Positions 47,401-55,997 of a stretch of 64,000 nt of DNA are shown piece after piece. Under the pieces are notes generated by a model, which worked only from the letters and a program-made list of their open reading frames with translations, was not told the origin of the DNA and made no database searches. Position 1 is the stretch's first letter; every line of letters begins with the position of its first letter. The stretch covers positions 310,001 to 374,000 of the forward strand of contig JAQWPL010000029.1 in NCBI GenBank assembly GCA_029245395.1. Reading direction: 5' to 3'. This stretch comes from Gammaproteobacteria bacterium. GTDB lineage: Bacteria; Pseudomonadota; Gammaproteobacteria; Pseudomonadales; Pseudohongiellaceae. The translations under genes were made by a program, and so were the position numbers.

Positions 47401-48531
47401 TCAAGGCCAGTCCCTCGATGGGCTTAGGTAAGAGCCGCCGGTGGAAATGGCCAGTTTCCAATACAAAGAGGCGGCCAGAGGATCTCCTTCAAGAGGTGCC
47501 AGTACAACATTGACCGGAATTCCGGCAGGTAATTCCCCGATAGCATACTTGAAGAGCTCTTCTCGTTCCCTGCCTGACACGGTGTTGGCATTACTATTGT
47601 TATCCCTGCGATTAAAAAAGCCGCCTTCCCGAGTCCCAATTGTCGGTAAGCCATCTGTGATCAGATAAATATTGTCTGGTAACGGAGACATAGAGGCCAC
47701 TGCCTGGAATACATTTTCCAGATTCGTGCCGTTCATAGGAATCGTGCCATGCAGTCTTTCCACTGCATCATTAAGTTGTGCTTCGTCTGCGACTTCCAGC
47801 CAATTTCCTTCGGTTCCAGGAATGAGTGGTTTTACTTCATCGTTGAACGCATAAATCTGGTACTGGCTCGGCGGAGGAAGCTGAGTGGTCAGCCAGTCGA
47901 TAACTTTGCGCACACCGACCCATTTATCAGAATTTATTTTAGTGTCATCAGACATATTGCGGCGACGGATAATATTAACGATGGTGTTATCCAGCATGCT
48001 GGCAGACACATCCACCAAAACAAGAATTCGACTACCACCTAGGATGAGTCCAGTCAGGTACTGGCGATTGCCATCACCGACATAGGGGCGAATGAAATTG
48101 CCAGTGTATGAATCCTGGGCAGCCCTGAGTCTTTCGAGTTCTTCCTCAAGTTGCAGGATATCTGATTTCAATTTCTCTACGCTTTCTTCGCTGGCTATAG
48201 TCGTGTTTTCAAGCTGCGCCAGCTCTTCGAGAAAATTTTCTATTTCCTGCTGAATTGAACGGGCGAGGCCCTGGGCTTCTACCATTTGGAAATCCACATC
48301 TGAGACTGTATTGCGGATTCTGACCAGGTTTTCCTCACCCTCATTAATGTCATCATTCAGCAAGTTAATTTCTGCGGTTAATTCGGGATTGGTTGTGTCA
48401 TTCCTGATACTGGTGGAATGGTCGAGAATTAGAAAGATCAGAACAACCGCGCCAAAACCGCATGACATAACATCCAGGAATGCCAGGCTGATTGGGTTGA
48501 ATTCACGTTTGGCTGCCTTACTTTGTGCCAT
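47401..48531 (-). CDS. ExbD/TolR-like anchored von Willebrand A protein (copy 2)
   Basis: A 376-residue paralogue of the next gene. The helix at about 18-36 contains the identical FLDVMSCGFGA with Asp20 in the channel position. A longer coiled coil runs from about 50 to 140. The VWA domain has DVSAS at 174-178, MNGTNL and LITDGLP, the full set of metal ligands. Outside the helix it is clearly divergent from copy 1, so the pair may form a heteromeric B-type subunit. It starts three bases after the Hsp70-like gene, which implies tight coupling. Confidence 0.9.
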   Translation of the reverse strand: MAQSKAAKREFNPISLAFLDVMSCGFGAVVLIFLILDHSTSIRNDTTNPELTAEINLLNDDINEGEENLVRIRNTVSDVDFQMVEAQGLARSIQQEIENFLEELAQLENTTIASEESVEKLKSDILQLEEELERLRAAQDSYTGNFIRPYVGDGNRQYLTGLILGGSRILVLVDVSASMLDNTIVNIIRRRNMSDDTKINSDKWVGVRKVIDWLTTQLPPPSQYQIYAFNDEVKPLIPGTEGNWLEVADEAQLNDAVERLHGTIPMNGTNLENVFQAVASMSPLPDNIYLITDGLPTIGTREGGFFNRRDNNSNANTVSGREREELFKYAIGELPAGIPVNVVLAPLEGDPLAASLYWKLAISTGGSYLSPSRDWP

Positions 48532-48534
48532 GGT

Positions 48535-49857
48535 TTATTCCACCTGGATAAGCTGTAGCAGTGAGTCAGAACCAGGTAGCGCGATAGCATCTCCAAGCTT
48601 TAGAACTTCCCTGGGTTCTGCCTTGAGTCCATTGAGTTGCACATTGCCAACACCCTGAATATCCAACAGGACGCCATCATTGGTAACAGAAATTTTCAGA
48701 TCTCCACTACCGCCCGTAGCTTCTATCTGAATGGCGCCTGAGCCTGCCGGGCTACTGCCATTAACGGGGCCAAAGTGAAGCTGAGTAGGCAGTGCATACG
48801 CCTTGTTATTGATTAGCACATGAGAAGGCGCATTGTTTGTCGTTGTGGATGCGGCGGGCGAGCTGCTCTGCTGCGTTCCTGGCAGGCTGGTGATAAAACT
48901 TAAAGACTCGGTATCGCCCTTGATATGTTCAAGATGCAGCATGCAGTTTTCCATCAACAGGCTGTCAGTCACAGGAATCAAACTGCTCAGGTAAAGCGAC
49001 AACCCCGGCAGTTCGACATGATTCTCTGGCAGGTGCAGCAAATAATTGCTACCAGCCAATGTTTCCAATTCTTCTTTGACGCGGCCAAAAATATTCCTGG
49101 CCTTTTGTTCAAAATGCCCTGTGTTGACACGTGCTTGATAAACGGAGCCCTTGTTATTTATCTCCATCATTATTTCGTTATTCTTTCTGGCCTGATCTAT
49201 CCAGTAAAGCAACTTGTTGTGAACATACTGTTCAGTTTCTGCATTATGTTGAGGATCGAACCGGCTTTGCTTGATAAATTCATCGGCCGCCATGTTGGCC
49301 CAAGCGTCATGCAAGGCCACCAATCCCGTGCCGGGAATTTGCACCATCTTATCGCGAACAACATTGCCGTCCTTTTGTGTAAACGTTGTTAGCACGCACT
49401 GGTGGAGCTGAATATCAAGATAGACTGCCTTGTCGGGATTGTCAGCACCGGCCGTCCTGAGCAAGGCAAGGTCGACAAGTCCCATTGCGTCAAATTCACA
49501 GGATTGCACCAGACCAAGGAGGATAGACAACTGGTTGCGATTGTAATTGCTGGGCACCGCAAAAATAACTTCGTCAGTAAGTGCCTGCTGACCAGCAATG
49601 GAATTCAAATGGGCAAATGCCAGATCGGCCTGGTGACGAAAATGGCCATCACTGTTGGCCAGTTGGTCCAGGCTGAGCTGAGACCAAAACTGGTTGAATG
49701 TCTGACGGGGATGAAGCCGTGCTACTTTTCGGGCCTCTTCTCCAAACACGGGCTGCTTTTCAACGATATTGGCAAATCCAGGACTTTCCAGCAGGATTTC
49801 GTCCTGGTTGCGCAGACGCACATTGCGGTCATTTAATTCAATCAGATTAACACTCAC
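48535..49857 (-). CDS. Degenerate Hsp70/actin-like protein with FHA-like tail
   Basis: A 440-residue cytoplasmic protein. The segment EVIFAVPSNYNRNQLSILLGLVQ followed by FDAMGLVDLALLRTAG corresponds to the Hsp70/actin-family core, and AVYLDIQLHQCVLTTF to its second phosphate region, but the first ATP loop near the N-terminus (NLIELNDRN) has lost the usual DLG pattern, so hydrolysis is doubtful. The last 95 residues look like a forkhead-associated-type beta sandwich (VQLNGLKAEPREVLKLGDAIAL). Its start overlaps the MotA-like gene by four bases. I suggest an adaptor of the channel complex. Confidence 0.7.
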   Translation of the reverse strand: MSVNLIELNDRNVRLRNQDEILLESPGFANIVEKQPVFGEEARKVARLHPRQTFNQFWSQLSLDQLANSDGHFRHQADLAFAHLNSIAGQQALTDEVIFAVPSNYNRNQLSILLGLVQSCEFDAMGLVDLALLRTAGADNPDKAVYLDIQLHQCVLTTFTQKDGNVVRDKMVQIPGTGLVALHDAWANMAADEFIKQSRFDPQHNAETEQYVHNKLLYWIDQARKNNEIMMEINNKGSVYQARVNTGHFEQKARNIFGRVKEELETLAGSNYLLHLPENHVELPGLSLYLSSLIPVTDSLLMENCMLHLEHIKGDTESLSFITSLPGTQQSSSPAASTTTNNAPSHVLINNKAYALPTQLHFGPVNGSSPAGSGAIQIEATGGSGDLKISVTNDGVLLDIQGVGNVQLNGLKAEPREVLKLGDAIALPGSDSLLQLIQVE

Positions 49858-50672
49858 GCATGGTCATCCTTTTCCGGTACCTGCAAATGTCTGATCAGGT
49901 TGTCATCACAATAATTCTGGGTATCCAATACGAGTCGATCCTGAAGCAGTTGCAGTTGATATAAAATGAACATGATCAAAATGCTCACAACCAGGGCAAT
50001 AAAAGTAGAGTTGAATGCCACACCCAGGCTGACAGTTACGCCAACAATATCACCGCTTACCGCCCTGTGTGCCTGGCCCAATGCTTCACCGATCCCCCTG
50101 ACGGTGCCAAGGAAGCCAATGGACGGAATAGCCCAGGCGATATAACGAACAATGGTGAGTTCACTTTCAAGGCGATCTGATTCGTTTGTGCAAAGGTCTC
50201 TAATCACAGACGCCACATCCGGGATACTACGGGTTGACCCAAATCGATGCAGTGCGGCCAATAGCGCCCGGGGCAAGAGAAATTCTCTCTCCTCGGGCGG
50301 TAGTGCCTGGACAGGTCTGGCGTAATCCCGCGCATCTTCTGGCAGGATACTCATTCCTTCTGACAAGGTCAGTAATGAGCGTTGTAGCAGGCGATTTTCA
50401 TTTCGGTTGCGGTAAATCTTCAGGCCGATGATGGACATGGCCCAGAACATCAGGATGATACAAGTCTCCTGTTCGTAATCACGCATCACGACATACAAGG
50501 AGCGCTCAGCTACATATTCCGGATCTGCTTCCTGTAATATCAACTGCTGCTCCATGATGGAATCTGCATTCGGGCGGATGACCGCAACGTACACAGCGTG
50601 CACTACAATCACTGAGATAATCAGTGCGAATACCTGAAAAATGAAATCGGAAATTATGCCTTGCTGCTTCAT
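49854..50672 (-). CDS. MotA/TolQ/ExbB-type channel protein
   Basis: A 272-residue membrane protein. The family core is at about 178-240: AWAIPSIGFLGTVRGIGEALGQAH, then DIVGVTVSLGVAFNSTFIALVVSI, the two helices that line the ion channel in MotA, TolQ and ExbB. Other helices are at about 9-30 and 70-88, with a long cytoplasmic part (about 89-170) between. With the two ExbD-like VWA proteins it should form a proton- or sodium-driven stator. It is coupled by a four-base overlap to the Hsp70-like gene. Confidence 0.9.
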   Translation of the reverse strand: MKQQGIISDFIFQVFALIISVIVVHAVYVAVIRPNADSIMEQQLILQEADPEYVAERSLYVVMRDYEQETCIILMFWAMSIIGLKIYRNRNENRLLQRSLLTLSEGMSILPEDARDYARPVQALPPEEREFLLPRALLAALHRFGSTRSIPDVASVIRDLCTNESDRLESELTIVRYIAWAIPSIGFLGTVRGIGEALGQAHRAVSGDIVGVTVSLGVAFNSTFIALVVSILIMFILYQLQLLQDRLVLDTQNYCDDNLIRHLQVPEKDDHA

Positions 50673-50697
50673 AGTATTGCCTTGCGTGTGTTGAGCT

Positions 50698-50967
50698 TTA
50701 TATATCTATTGGAAATGCCACTGGCAGATCTTCAGTAATACGGATGCTGGGTACAAAGTTTTCATCGCTGGCCCTTTCATTTCCATCGAGGTCAATAAGG
50801 TCAGGATCTATGCTGTCGAGGTCAAGGCCGGCTTCGTCGATCGGTGCTTCACCATCAAGCGAGATGTTTTCTTCCTGAATTACTTCCGGGACAGTGTCGC
50901 CTTCTGCTGCCATAAGCACATTAGCAAACAGCAGGAAGCCAATTGAAAGAGGTACGATTTTATTCAT
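50698..50967 (-). CDS. Small acidic exported protein
   Basis: An 89-residue protein with a signal peptide (about 1-20, ending LMAAEG) and a mature part dominated by Asp and Glu (LDLDSIDPDLIDLDG). There is no recognised family. It lies between the PEGA protein and the channel protein, all on the same strand with short gaps, so it probably belongs to the same unit. It could be a calcium-binding or charge-spacer protein. Confidence 0.7.
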   Translation of the reverse strand: MNKIVPLSIGFLLFANVLMAAEGDTVPEVIQEENISLDGEAPIDEAGLDLDSIDPDLIDLDGNERASDENFVPSIRITEDLPVAFPIDI

Positions 50968-51011
50968 AAACCCACTTATCTTTTAATCTTATATAGTCTT
51001 ATTCAAGTCAG

Positions 51012-53114
51012 CTATTCAAGATAGCGCGCCACCCTGAAACCTACATCATCACGGGGCTCATTGTTGTAATCCCGAAATGACAGTCGCAGTTCGGTAACGG
51101 TGCCATGGCCCCAGCCGGAACCTCGAATAACATGATAAGTACCTTCTGTTGGTCCCATGGGATCAATTTCCACAGCACTACCAATCTGGCCGGACGACCC
51201 GTAATAATCATGCACCCATTCAGCGACGTTGCCGCCCATATCAAAAAAGCCATTACCATTTGGCGGGAAGCTGCCTATCGGAGCAGAGCCAAGATAGCCG
51301 TCATTGTAATTGGCAATTATTCTGCCCAAGAAGACGCCGGCGGAGATATCCGCATAATTACCCTGGTTGGCCGGTGGAGGTAATTCCGGGCCCCAGGGAA
51401 ATTTCAGCAAGCTGGTTGGATCGCCTTCCACTCTTGCCGCCCAGGCCCACTCGGATTCTGTTGGCATCCGGTAGCCAGTGCTGTCCGGGTTAAATCCTGT
51501 GACCATGTCATTTTCAACTGTGTAAAACGGTGGCAGGTTTTCCTGCTCACTAAGCCAATTGCAGAACAGTGCGGCGTTATCCCAGGTGAGCTGAACGACT
51601 GGCTGGTTGTTATTGCTTAATGTTCTGCCTTCCACAACACCTGAAGAATGCTCACTGTCAAACATGGCAAACTGGGCATTATTGACTTCCATTAATGACA
51701 GATAATAAGGCCTGGTCAGGCTGACGTTACGCAGTATTTCGTTGGCCTGTCTGCCTGGTTCGCGGCGTGAGGCGCCCATCTGGAAACCATCTGGATAGAC
51801 CAGCTTCATGCTTTGCCCGGAGGCATTGGTAATAAATGGCTTTATAGAATCAATCCGCTGCTGTTCCAGCGTCTTCAGGGTAACTTCCAGTTTTTGGGCC
51901 AGCCCTGGCCTGGAAACAAACTCGGTTTCAAACGTCACGTAACCTTCACGCCGGATTTCCAGCATCTGACTTGCCGCTAACAGTTCTATGGTTTGGTTGG
52001 CATTGCCCTGGGATTCGCCATTCAAAAACAGCTGCGCATCTTCGGGAAACACGCTGATTTCTACCAGACTGAGAATCGGGCTCAGGTCGACATTGAGAGA
52101 GGCCTCCTCCTCGGGACGTGTAGTTATGGAGCGTCGGGTTTCCTCGTAACCATTCAGGAAAAAACTCAGCACATGTGAAACGCCTGGAGGGACAGTTATT
52201 TCCAGGGGGGTCTGACCCTGAAAAACACCGTCCACAGTTACATTTGCATTGGTGGGTGATGACTGCAAGAGAACCAGCCCGTCGGCCTGCTCAAGTGCAA
52301 TCGGCGGGATTGTCATGTCCTGTCTTGCAGTTACTGAGATGTATTCAGTCCAGGCCTTGTGAGCAGCCAGTTTGACCAGAATTTCATGCTCGCCTTCAAG
52401 TATCTCAGCGATGAGGGGTGTAGCTCCCTGGTTAACACCATTCACTGTGACCATGGCACCAGCTGGGCTGGTACTGAAGCTTACTTGAGCCCATGCCGGC
52501 AGCAATTTCACATCCAGGCGCTGACTTGTCTGCCGACCCTCAATATCTATTGTGGTCTGGAAAGGCTCATAGCGTTCCAGGGTGATTGCAAGTTCATGTT
52601 CCCCGGCATCAATTTTGAAGTCGGTCAGGGGCGTTAGCCCTACCAGTTCACCATCAATTGTGACAGTTGCACCTGTAACATTTTCAGAGCTGATTGTCAG
52701 AAAGCCCGGCAGCGGCAGCATATCTATGACAAAGGTTTGCGACTGCTCTGTAGTGACCGTCAGGCTCGACTCCAGATCATAGTAGCCTTGAGCTGCAACT
52801 GTGATTGGTAATGCACCTTCCAGCACCAGGTAGCGTGGGCCTATTTTTATTGCCAGGGGGTGGTTGACATTGACGAGGCTGGTGCCAGGTGTCACATCCA
52901 GGTATACAGAACGGGCTGACAACACAAACCAGGCGGCGCCCGCAAATAGCACAAGCACAAGAGACAATATGATTTTGATCGGACTAAAGCTGAAGCTGAG
53001 TTTTTTTGCTGAACCATCGACAGGGGTGAACTCAATGGGTGTAATGGGGTCATTAATCCCCACGTTTTCATTGTCTGGGCTTGGAAAGTGAGAGTTGTTA
53101 TTTTCTTCTGCCAT
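51012..53114 (-). CDS. PEGA-repeat membrane protein with a pseudo-formylglycine-enzyme domain
   Basis: From this ATG the protein has 700 residues. The first 45 are cytoplasmic, then one helix (about 45-65) and four or five PEGA-type repeats (about 75-410; for example GVFQGQTPLEITVPPG). The C-terminal 250 residues are a SUMF1/EgtB-type domain with RMPTESEWAWAAR, DMGGNVAEWVHDYYG and VIRGSGWG...GFRVAR. The only cysteine there is in ALFCNWL; the copper-binding cysteines of true formylglycine-generating enzymes are absent, so it is probably structural or binding. I reject the in-frame GTG at 53159, which overlaps the previous gene. Confidence 0.88.
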   Translation of the reverse strand: MAEENNNSHFPSPDNENVGINDPITPIEFTPVDGSAKKLSFSFSPIKIILSLVLVLFAGAAWFVLSARSVYLDVTPGTSLVNVNHPLAIKIGPRYLVLEGALPITVAAQGYYDLESSLTVTTEQSQTFVIDMLPLPGFLTISSENVTGATVTIDGELVGLTPLTDFKIDAGEHELAITLERYEPFQTTIDIEGRQTSQRLDVKLLPAWAQVSFSTSPAGAMVTVNGVNQGATPLIAEILEGEHEILVKLAAHKAWTEYISVTARQDMTIPPIALEQADGLVLLQSSPTNANVTVDGVFQGQTPLEITVPPGVSHVLSFFLNGYEETRRSITTRPEEEASLNVDLSPILSLVEISVFPEDAQLFLNGESQGNANQTIELLAASQMLEIRREGYVTFETEFVSRPGLAQKLEVTLKTLEQQRIDSIKPFITNASGQSMKLVYPDGFQMGASRREPGRQANEILRNVSLTRPYYLSLMEVNNAQFAMFDSEHSSGVVEGRTLSNNNQPVVQLTWDNAALFCNWLSEQENLPPFYTVENDMVTGFNPDSTGYRMPTESEWAWAARVEGDPTSLLKFPWGPELPPPANQGNYADISAGVFLGRIIANYNDGYLGSAPIGSFPPNGNGFFDMGGNVAEWVHDYYGSSGQIGSAVEIDPMGPTEGTYHVIRGSGWGHGTVTELRLSFRDYNNEPRDDVGFRVARYLE

Positions 53115-53137
53115 TTGTGGATTATTCCTAAAGTGCT

Positions 53138-54697
53138 TTAGAGCACTTCTTCCACACACTGTACGGTAATGACCGGGGACTGACCGTCAAACCCGATGAC
53201 GAACTCCTCTCGAACATCACGAAAACCTTCTCGGACACCAACGGCCACATAAGAGCCCGGTGTCAGATCCAGAGTGTGATTAGTGAACTGACCAAGATTG
53301 CCAATCTGGAATACCGTCACATTGGTTATGCCGTCGGATGACAGTCTTACTGCAACCGGTTCTGTGGCTCGTTCAAGAAAATTTCGTAACGAAAGCAGTT
53401 GACCATCAAGCCGTGGCCAGTTTCCTGAAATGGTCACAGCTTCGTTATAGATACCTGTTGCTTGCTGATAGACGGCATTCTCTGCAAGGCGCAGTGGCTC
53501 GGTGGTGATGGTTTCCAGGTAGTTGTCTAGATTATTCCGGCTGTTTGCTTCGCTTCTGTTTTCGCGGACTGTCACCAGGTTAGGATCGATAGCCAATGCC
53601 GCATCAAATTCTGCAAGCGCTTGCTGCCATTGTTCCTGTGAAACAAAGTCTTCGGCGGCATCCAGGTGCACAGTGATGGCCGCCAGTGCCATCTGGCTAA
53701 TTGTTTGCTCCAGGGCTGATTGGGCTTCTGGCGCTTGTGGTTTTAGTGCCAGGGCATCCTGGAATGCAGTTTCCGCCTCTTCGGGATTTCCTGCAGCAAG
53801 TGAATTGAATCCCCTGGACATGGCAGCGGAAAAATCACGGTCCAGAATATCCTGTCTGACCTGGCGCAAGAGATTTTGTGCGCCAACGTGTGCCGAATCT
53901 ATCGCCAGAGCTTGCCCATACATTCCCCGGGCTTCTTCGAACTCCATGGCCTCATGGAAATCTTCACCTTCTGAAACCAGGGCCAGTACTTGTGCCAGAA
54001 TCTGGGAGCGATCATAACCAGTGATAGCCTCATCGCTTTCAGGGTTGATCAGCACAGCAATATTGAATGACTCCTCAGCAAGCCCTGCATTGCCACTGAG
54101 AATGGCCTGGTCACCCGCTGTCGTGTAACGGTTGAAGATATCTGGCAGACCAGCCTCTAATGTGAGCAGTATATCCAGGCCTTGCAGGTAGAAACTTTCT
54201 GAGGTGTTGAATTCCTGTTCACGGTAGGCCGCATCGCCAAACCCTGCCAGTTCAAAAACCTGACTGAATTCCTCATCTGCCCAGGTCTGCACTTCCATGC
54301 CTTCAAGTGTTTCCTGCAGCTCCAGCAACTGGGCCAATACATTCTGCGCCGATTCACGCTGGCGTAGTCTTTGAGCTTCATCAAAGGGGGAAATTTCATT
54401 AGCACGTGCTGCAGTATCGGTTCGTGGGCTGACTACCACGACACGGCTTGTAGTAGCCGGATCAGGAGGAGCAATAAATTTTGGTAAGACAAAGACGACA
54501 CCGCCTACCAACACCAGTAATAACATAAAAATTCCGGTCAGGATGATGGTGTGTTTTTTCTTTTCCTCATCACTGCGCTGAATTTCATTGATGCCGAGAA
54601 AAGGTGCCTCAGAGGAGGGCACTTCTTCAGGAGACTGTTTGTTACCGGACAGGTTAAGGTCCGCAGGTGTGATGTTATCGAATTCTGAATCAGACAT
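53138..54697 (-). CDS. Membrane-anchored TPR protein
   Basis: A 519-residue protein with a cytoplasmic N-terminus, one helix (about 48-72, TIILTGIFMLLLVLVGGVVFVL) and a helical periplasmic region containing TPR-like repeats (AEESFNIAVLINPESDEAI, ARGMYGQALAIDSAHVGA, AETAFQDALALKPQAPEA, ALAEFDAALAIDPNLVTV). The last 85 residues resemble a PEGA-like beta domain. A GTG at 54724 is an alternative start; I use the ATG at 54697. It lies 23 bases upstream of the PEGA protein and 68 bases downstream of the lipoprotein gene. Confidence 0.85.
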   Translation of the reverse strand: MSDSEFDNITPADLNLSGNKQSPEEVPSSEAPFLGINEIQRSDEEKKKHTIILTGIFMLLLVLVGGVVFVLPKFIAPPDPATTSRVVVVSPRTDTAARANEISPFDEAQRLRQRESAQNVLAQLLELQETLEGMEVQTWADEEFSQVFELAGFGDAAYREQEFNTSESFYLQGLDILLTLEAGLPDIFNRYTTAGDQAILSGNAGLAEESFNIAVLINPESDEAITGYDRSQILAQVLALVSEGEDFHEAMEFEEARGMYGQALAIDSAHVGAQNLLRQVRQDILDRDFSAAMSRGFNSLAAGNPEEAETAFQDALALKPQAPEAQSALEQTISQMALAAITVHLDAAEDFVSQEQWQQALAEFDAALAIDPNLVTVRENRSEANSRNNLDNYLETITTEPLRLAENAVYQQATGIYNEAVTISGNWPRLDGQLLSLRNFLERATEPVAVRLSSDGITNVTVFQIGNLGQFTNHTLDLTPGSYVAVGVREGFRDVREEFVIGFDGQSPVITVQCVEEVL

Positions 54698-54765
54698 GAC
54701 GTGCTGCTCTCGAACAATGGACACAAAATTAACTGCCCTGATTCAGGACAGCGGGTCCATTTCTA

Positions 54766-55956
54766 TTAATCCGAGCTGGCGGCCTCCCCGACATCGTTGG
54801 CGTAAATGTCTGCAAGAATGTCACGCCACTGGTCATACTGGTCTTCGACAGAGCCGGACAGAGTTATGGTGCGCTCTTCCAGTTCAATGGTCCGCGGTGC
54901 GATTTCCATTTCCAGGGAATTACCCAGTTCCGCCAGCATCTCTATATGCAATTGTCGTTCATCGCCTGAATCAAAAGCATCCTTGATCAACCAACCGCCA
55001 CTGGCAATGATGACAGGTGACGAATAGTAGGCGGCGGCATTGTTGCTCTGGGTTGCCGCAATACCACCAAGAATGGCAGCCACGCCCATGATCATGTTAC
55101 GGCGTGCATCCGCCGCAAGACGATCCATTGTCATCACTTCGTCATAACTCATCCGGCGAAACTCCGTATACGGAATCGCCATCTGGCGTACAAAAGTGGA
55201 ATAGTAGTCCTGCAAGGCGTCCACGTAGAGGTAATCCCGTTCACGGATAGTTTCTATGCGGTTGAGAATCGGATCATTTTCCGCAGGCAAGCGAGTCAGT
55301 TCCAGTGCGCCACCACGGCCTTCTTCAAGGTAGTCATCGAATACCTGGGGAGCGAATCCACGTGCAAACTGAATCTGGGATATGGTGCGGATTTTCTGGA
55401 TATCTTCTTGCTCAACACTGCGGGATTTATAGTTATACAGGTCATTGGCAATCCTGTTAAACAGGCCTTGGAAGGCATCCTCACTACGACGCATGCGTGG
55501 GTCATAACTGAATTTACTGACGACTTCTTCATATTCCTTGTTCATCCAGGTTCTGCCGGTGGAATCTTTAACATTGACCTGGAGCTTCATGGTTTCACCG
55601 TCCGACTGCAGGATAGTGCCTGTTATTGCCACGTCAGTGCTGGACAGATCCCCCGGTACTACTCGAACAACACCCCAATTACCACTGTTTTGCAGAGCCT
55701 GGGCTAGCTGGAAGGAAGCAAAGTAGGTTTCCGCCATCCGCACGTCGGAAAAGGTCAGTTCTTCGCGGTTACGGGGTATATCATCCAGGCCAGGTTGAAA
55801 AATGGCTATACCAATATCAAGGAGCTCCGATTCCGCCATACTGGTGTTGTCAGAAACTATAGGTGTAAATGTAGTGGTTTTTACACTTTGCGTGGAGCAG
55901 CTGCTGATGAAGAGTGCCATCAGTAACATAGATATAGGCTTAATCAGTTTTAACAT
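54766..55956 (-). CDS. Lipoprotein with a CsgG/auxiliary-lipoprotein-like fold
   Basis: A 396-residue lipoprotein with lipobox FISSC (Cys20). The N-terminal domain (ELLDIGIAIFQPGLDD, LAQALQNSGNWGVVRVVPGD, DVAITGTILQSDGETMKLQVNVKDSTG) resembles CsgG or ABC-auxiliary lipoproteins. A central region is helical, and a hydrophobic stretch RNMIMGVAAILGGIAA lies near 290-305. No enzyme motif is seen. It is the second gene of the cluster, 41 bases after the Ser-rich lipoprotein gene. A role in an outer-membrane complex is inferred. Confidence 0.8.
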   Translation of the reverse strand: MLKLIKPISMLLMALFISSCSTQSVKTTTFTPIVSDNTSMAESELLDIGIAIFQPGLDDIPRNREELTFSDVRMAETYFASFQLAQALQNSGNWGVVRVVPGDLSSTDVAITGTILQSDGETMKLQVNVKDSTGRTWMNKEYEEVVSKFSYDPRMRRSEDAFQGLFNRIANDLYNYKSRSVEQEDIQKIRTISQIQFARGFAPQVFDDYLEEGRGGALELTRLPAENDPILNRIETIRERDYLYVDALQDYYSTFVRQMAIPYTEFRRMSYDEVMTMDRLAADARRNMIMGVAAILGGIAATQSNNAAAYYSSPVIIASGGWLIKDAFDSGDERQLHIEMLAELGNSLEMEIAPRTIELEERTITLSGSVEDQYDQWRDILADIYANDVGEAASSD

Positions 55957-55997
55957 GCCTGGCTACCTTTCATTATTTGGTTTTATCAATGTCTGTT

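Noticed and set aside
46279-50672. Zorya-type anti-phage system (ZorA/ZorB use MotA- and MotB-like proteins)
   Set aside because: There is no ZorC, ZorD or ZorE-like gene, and the B-type proteins carry VWA domains rather than the peptidoglycan-binding OmpA-like domain of ZorB. A motor-like channel is shared, but the gene set is different.
46279-50672. TonB/ExbBD or Tol-Pal cluster
   Set aside because: No tonB, tolA, tolB or pal is present, and the B-type proteins are fused to VWA domains.
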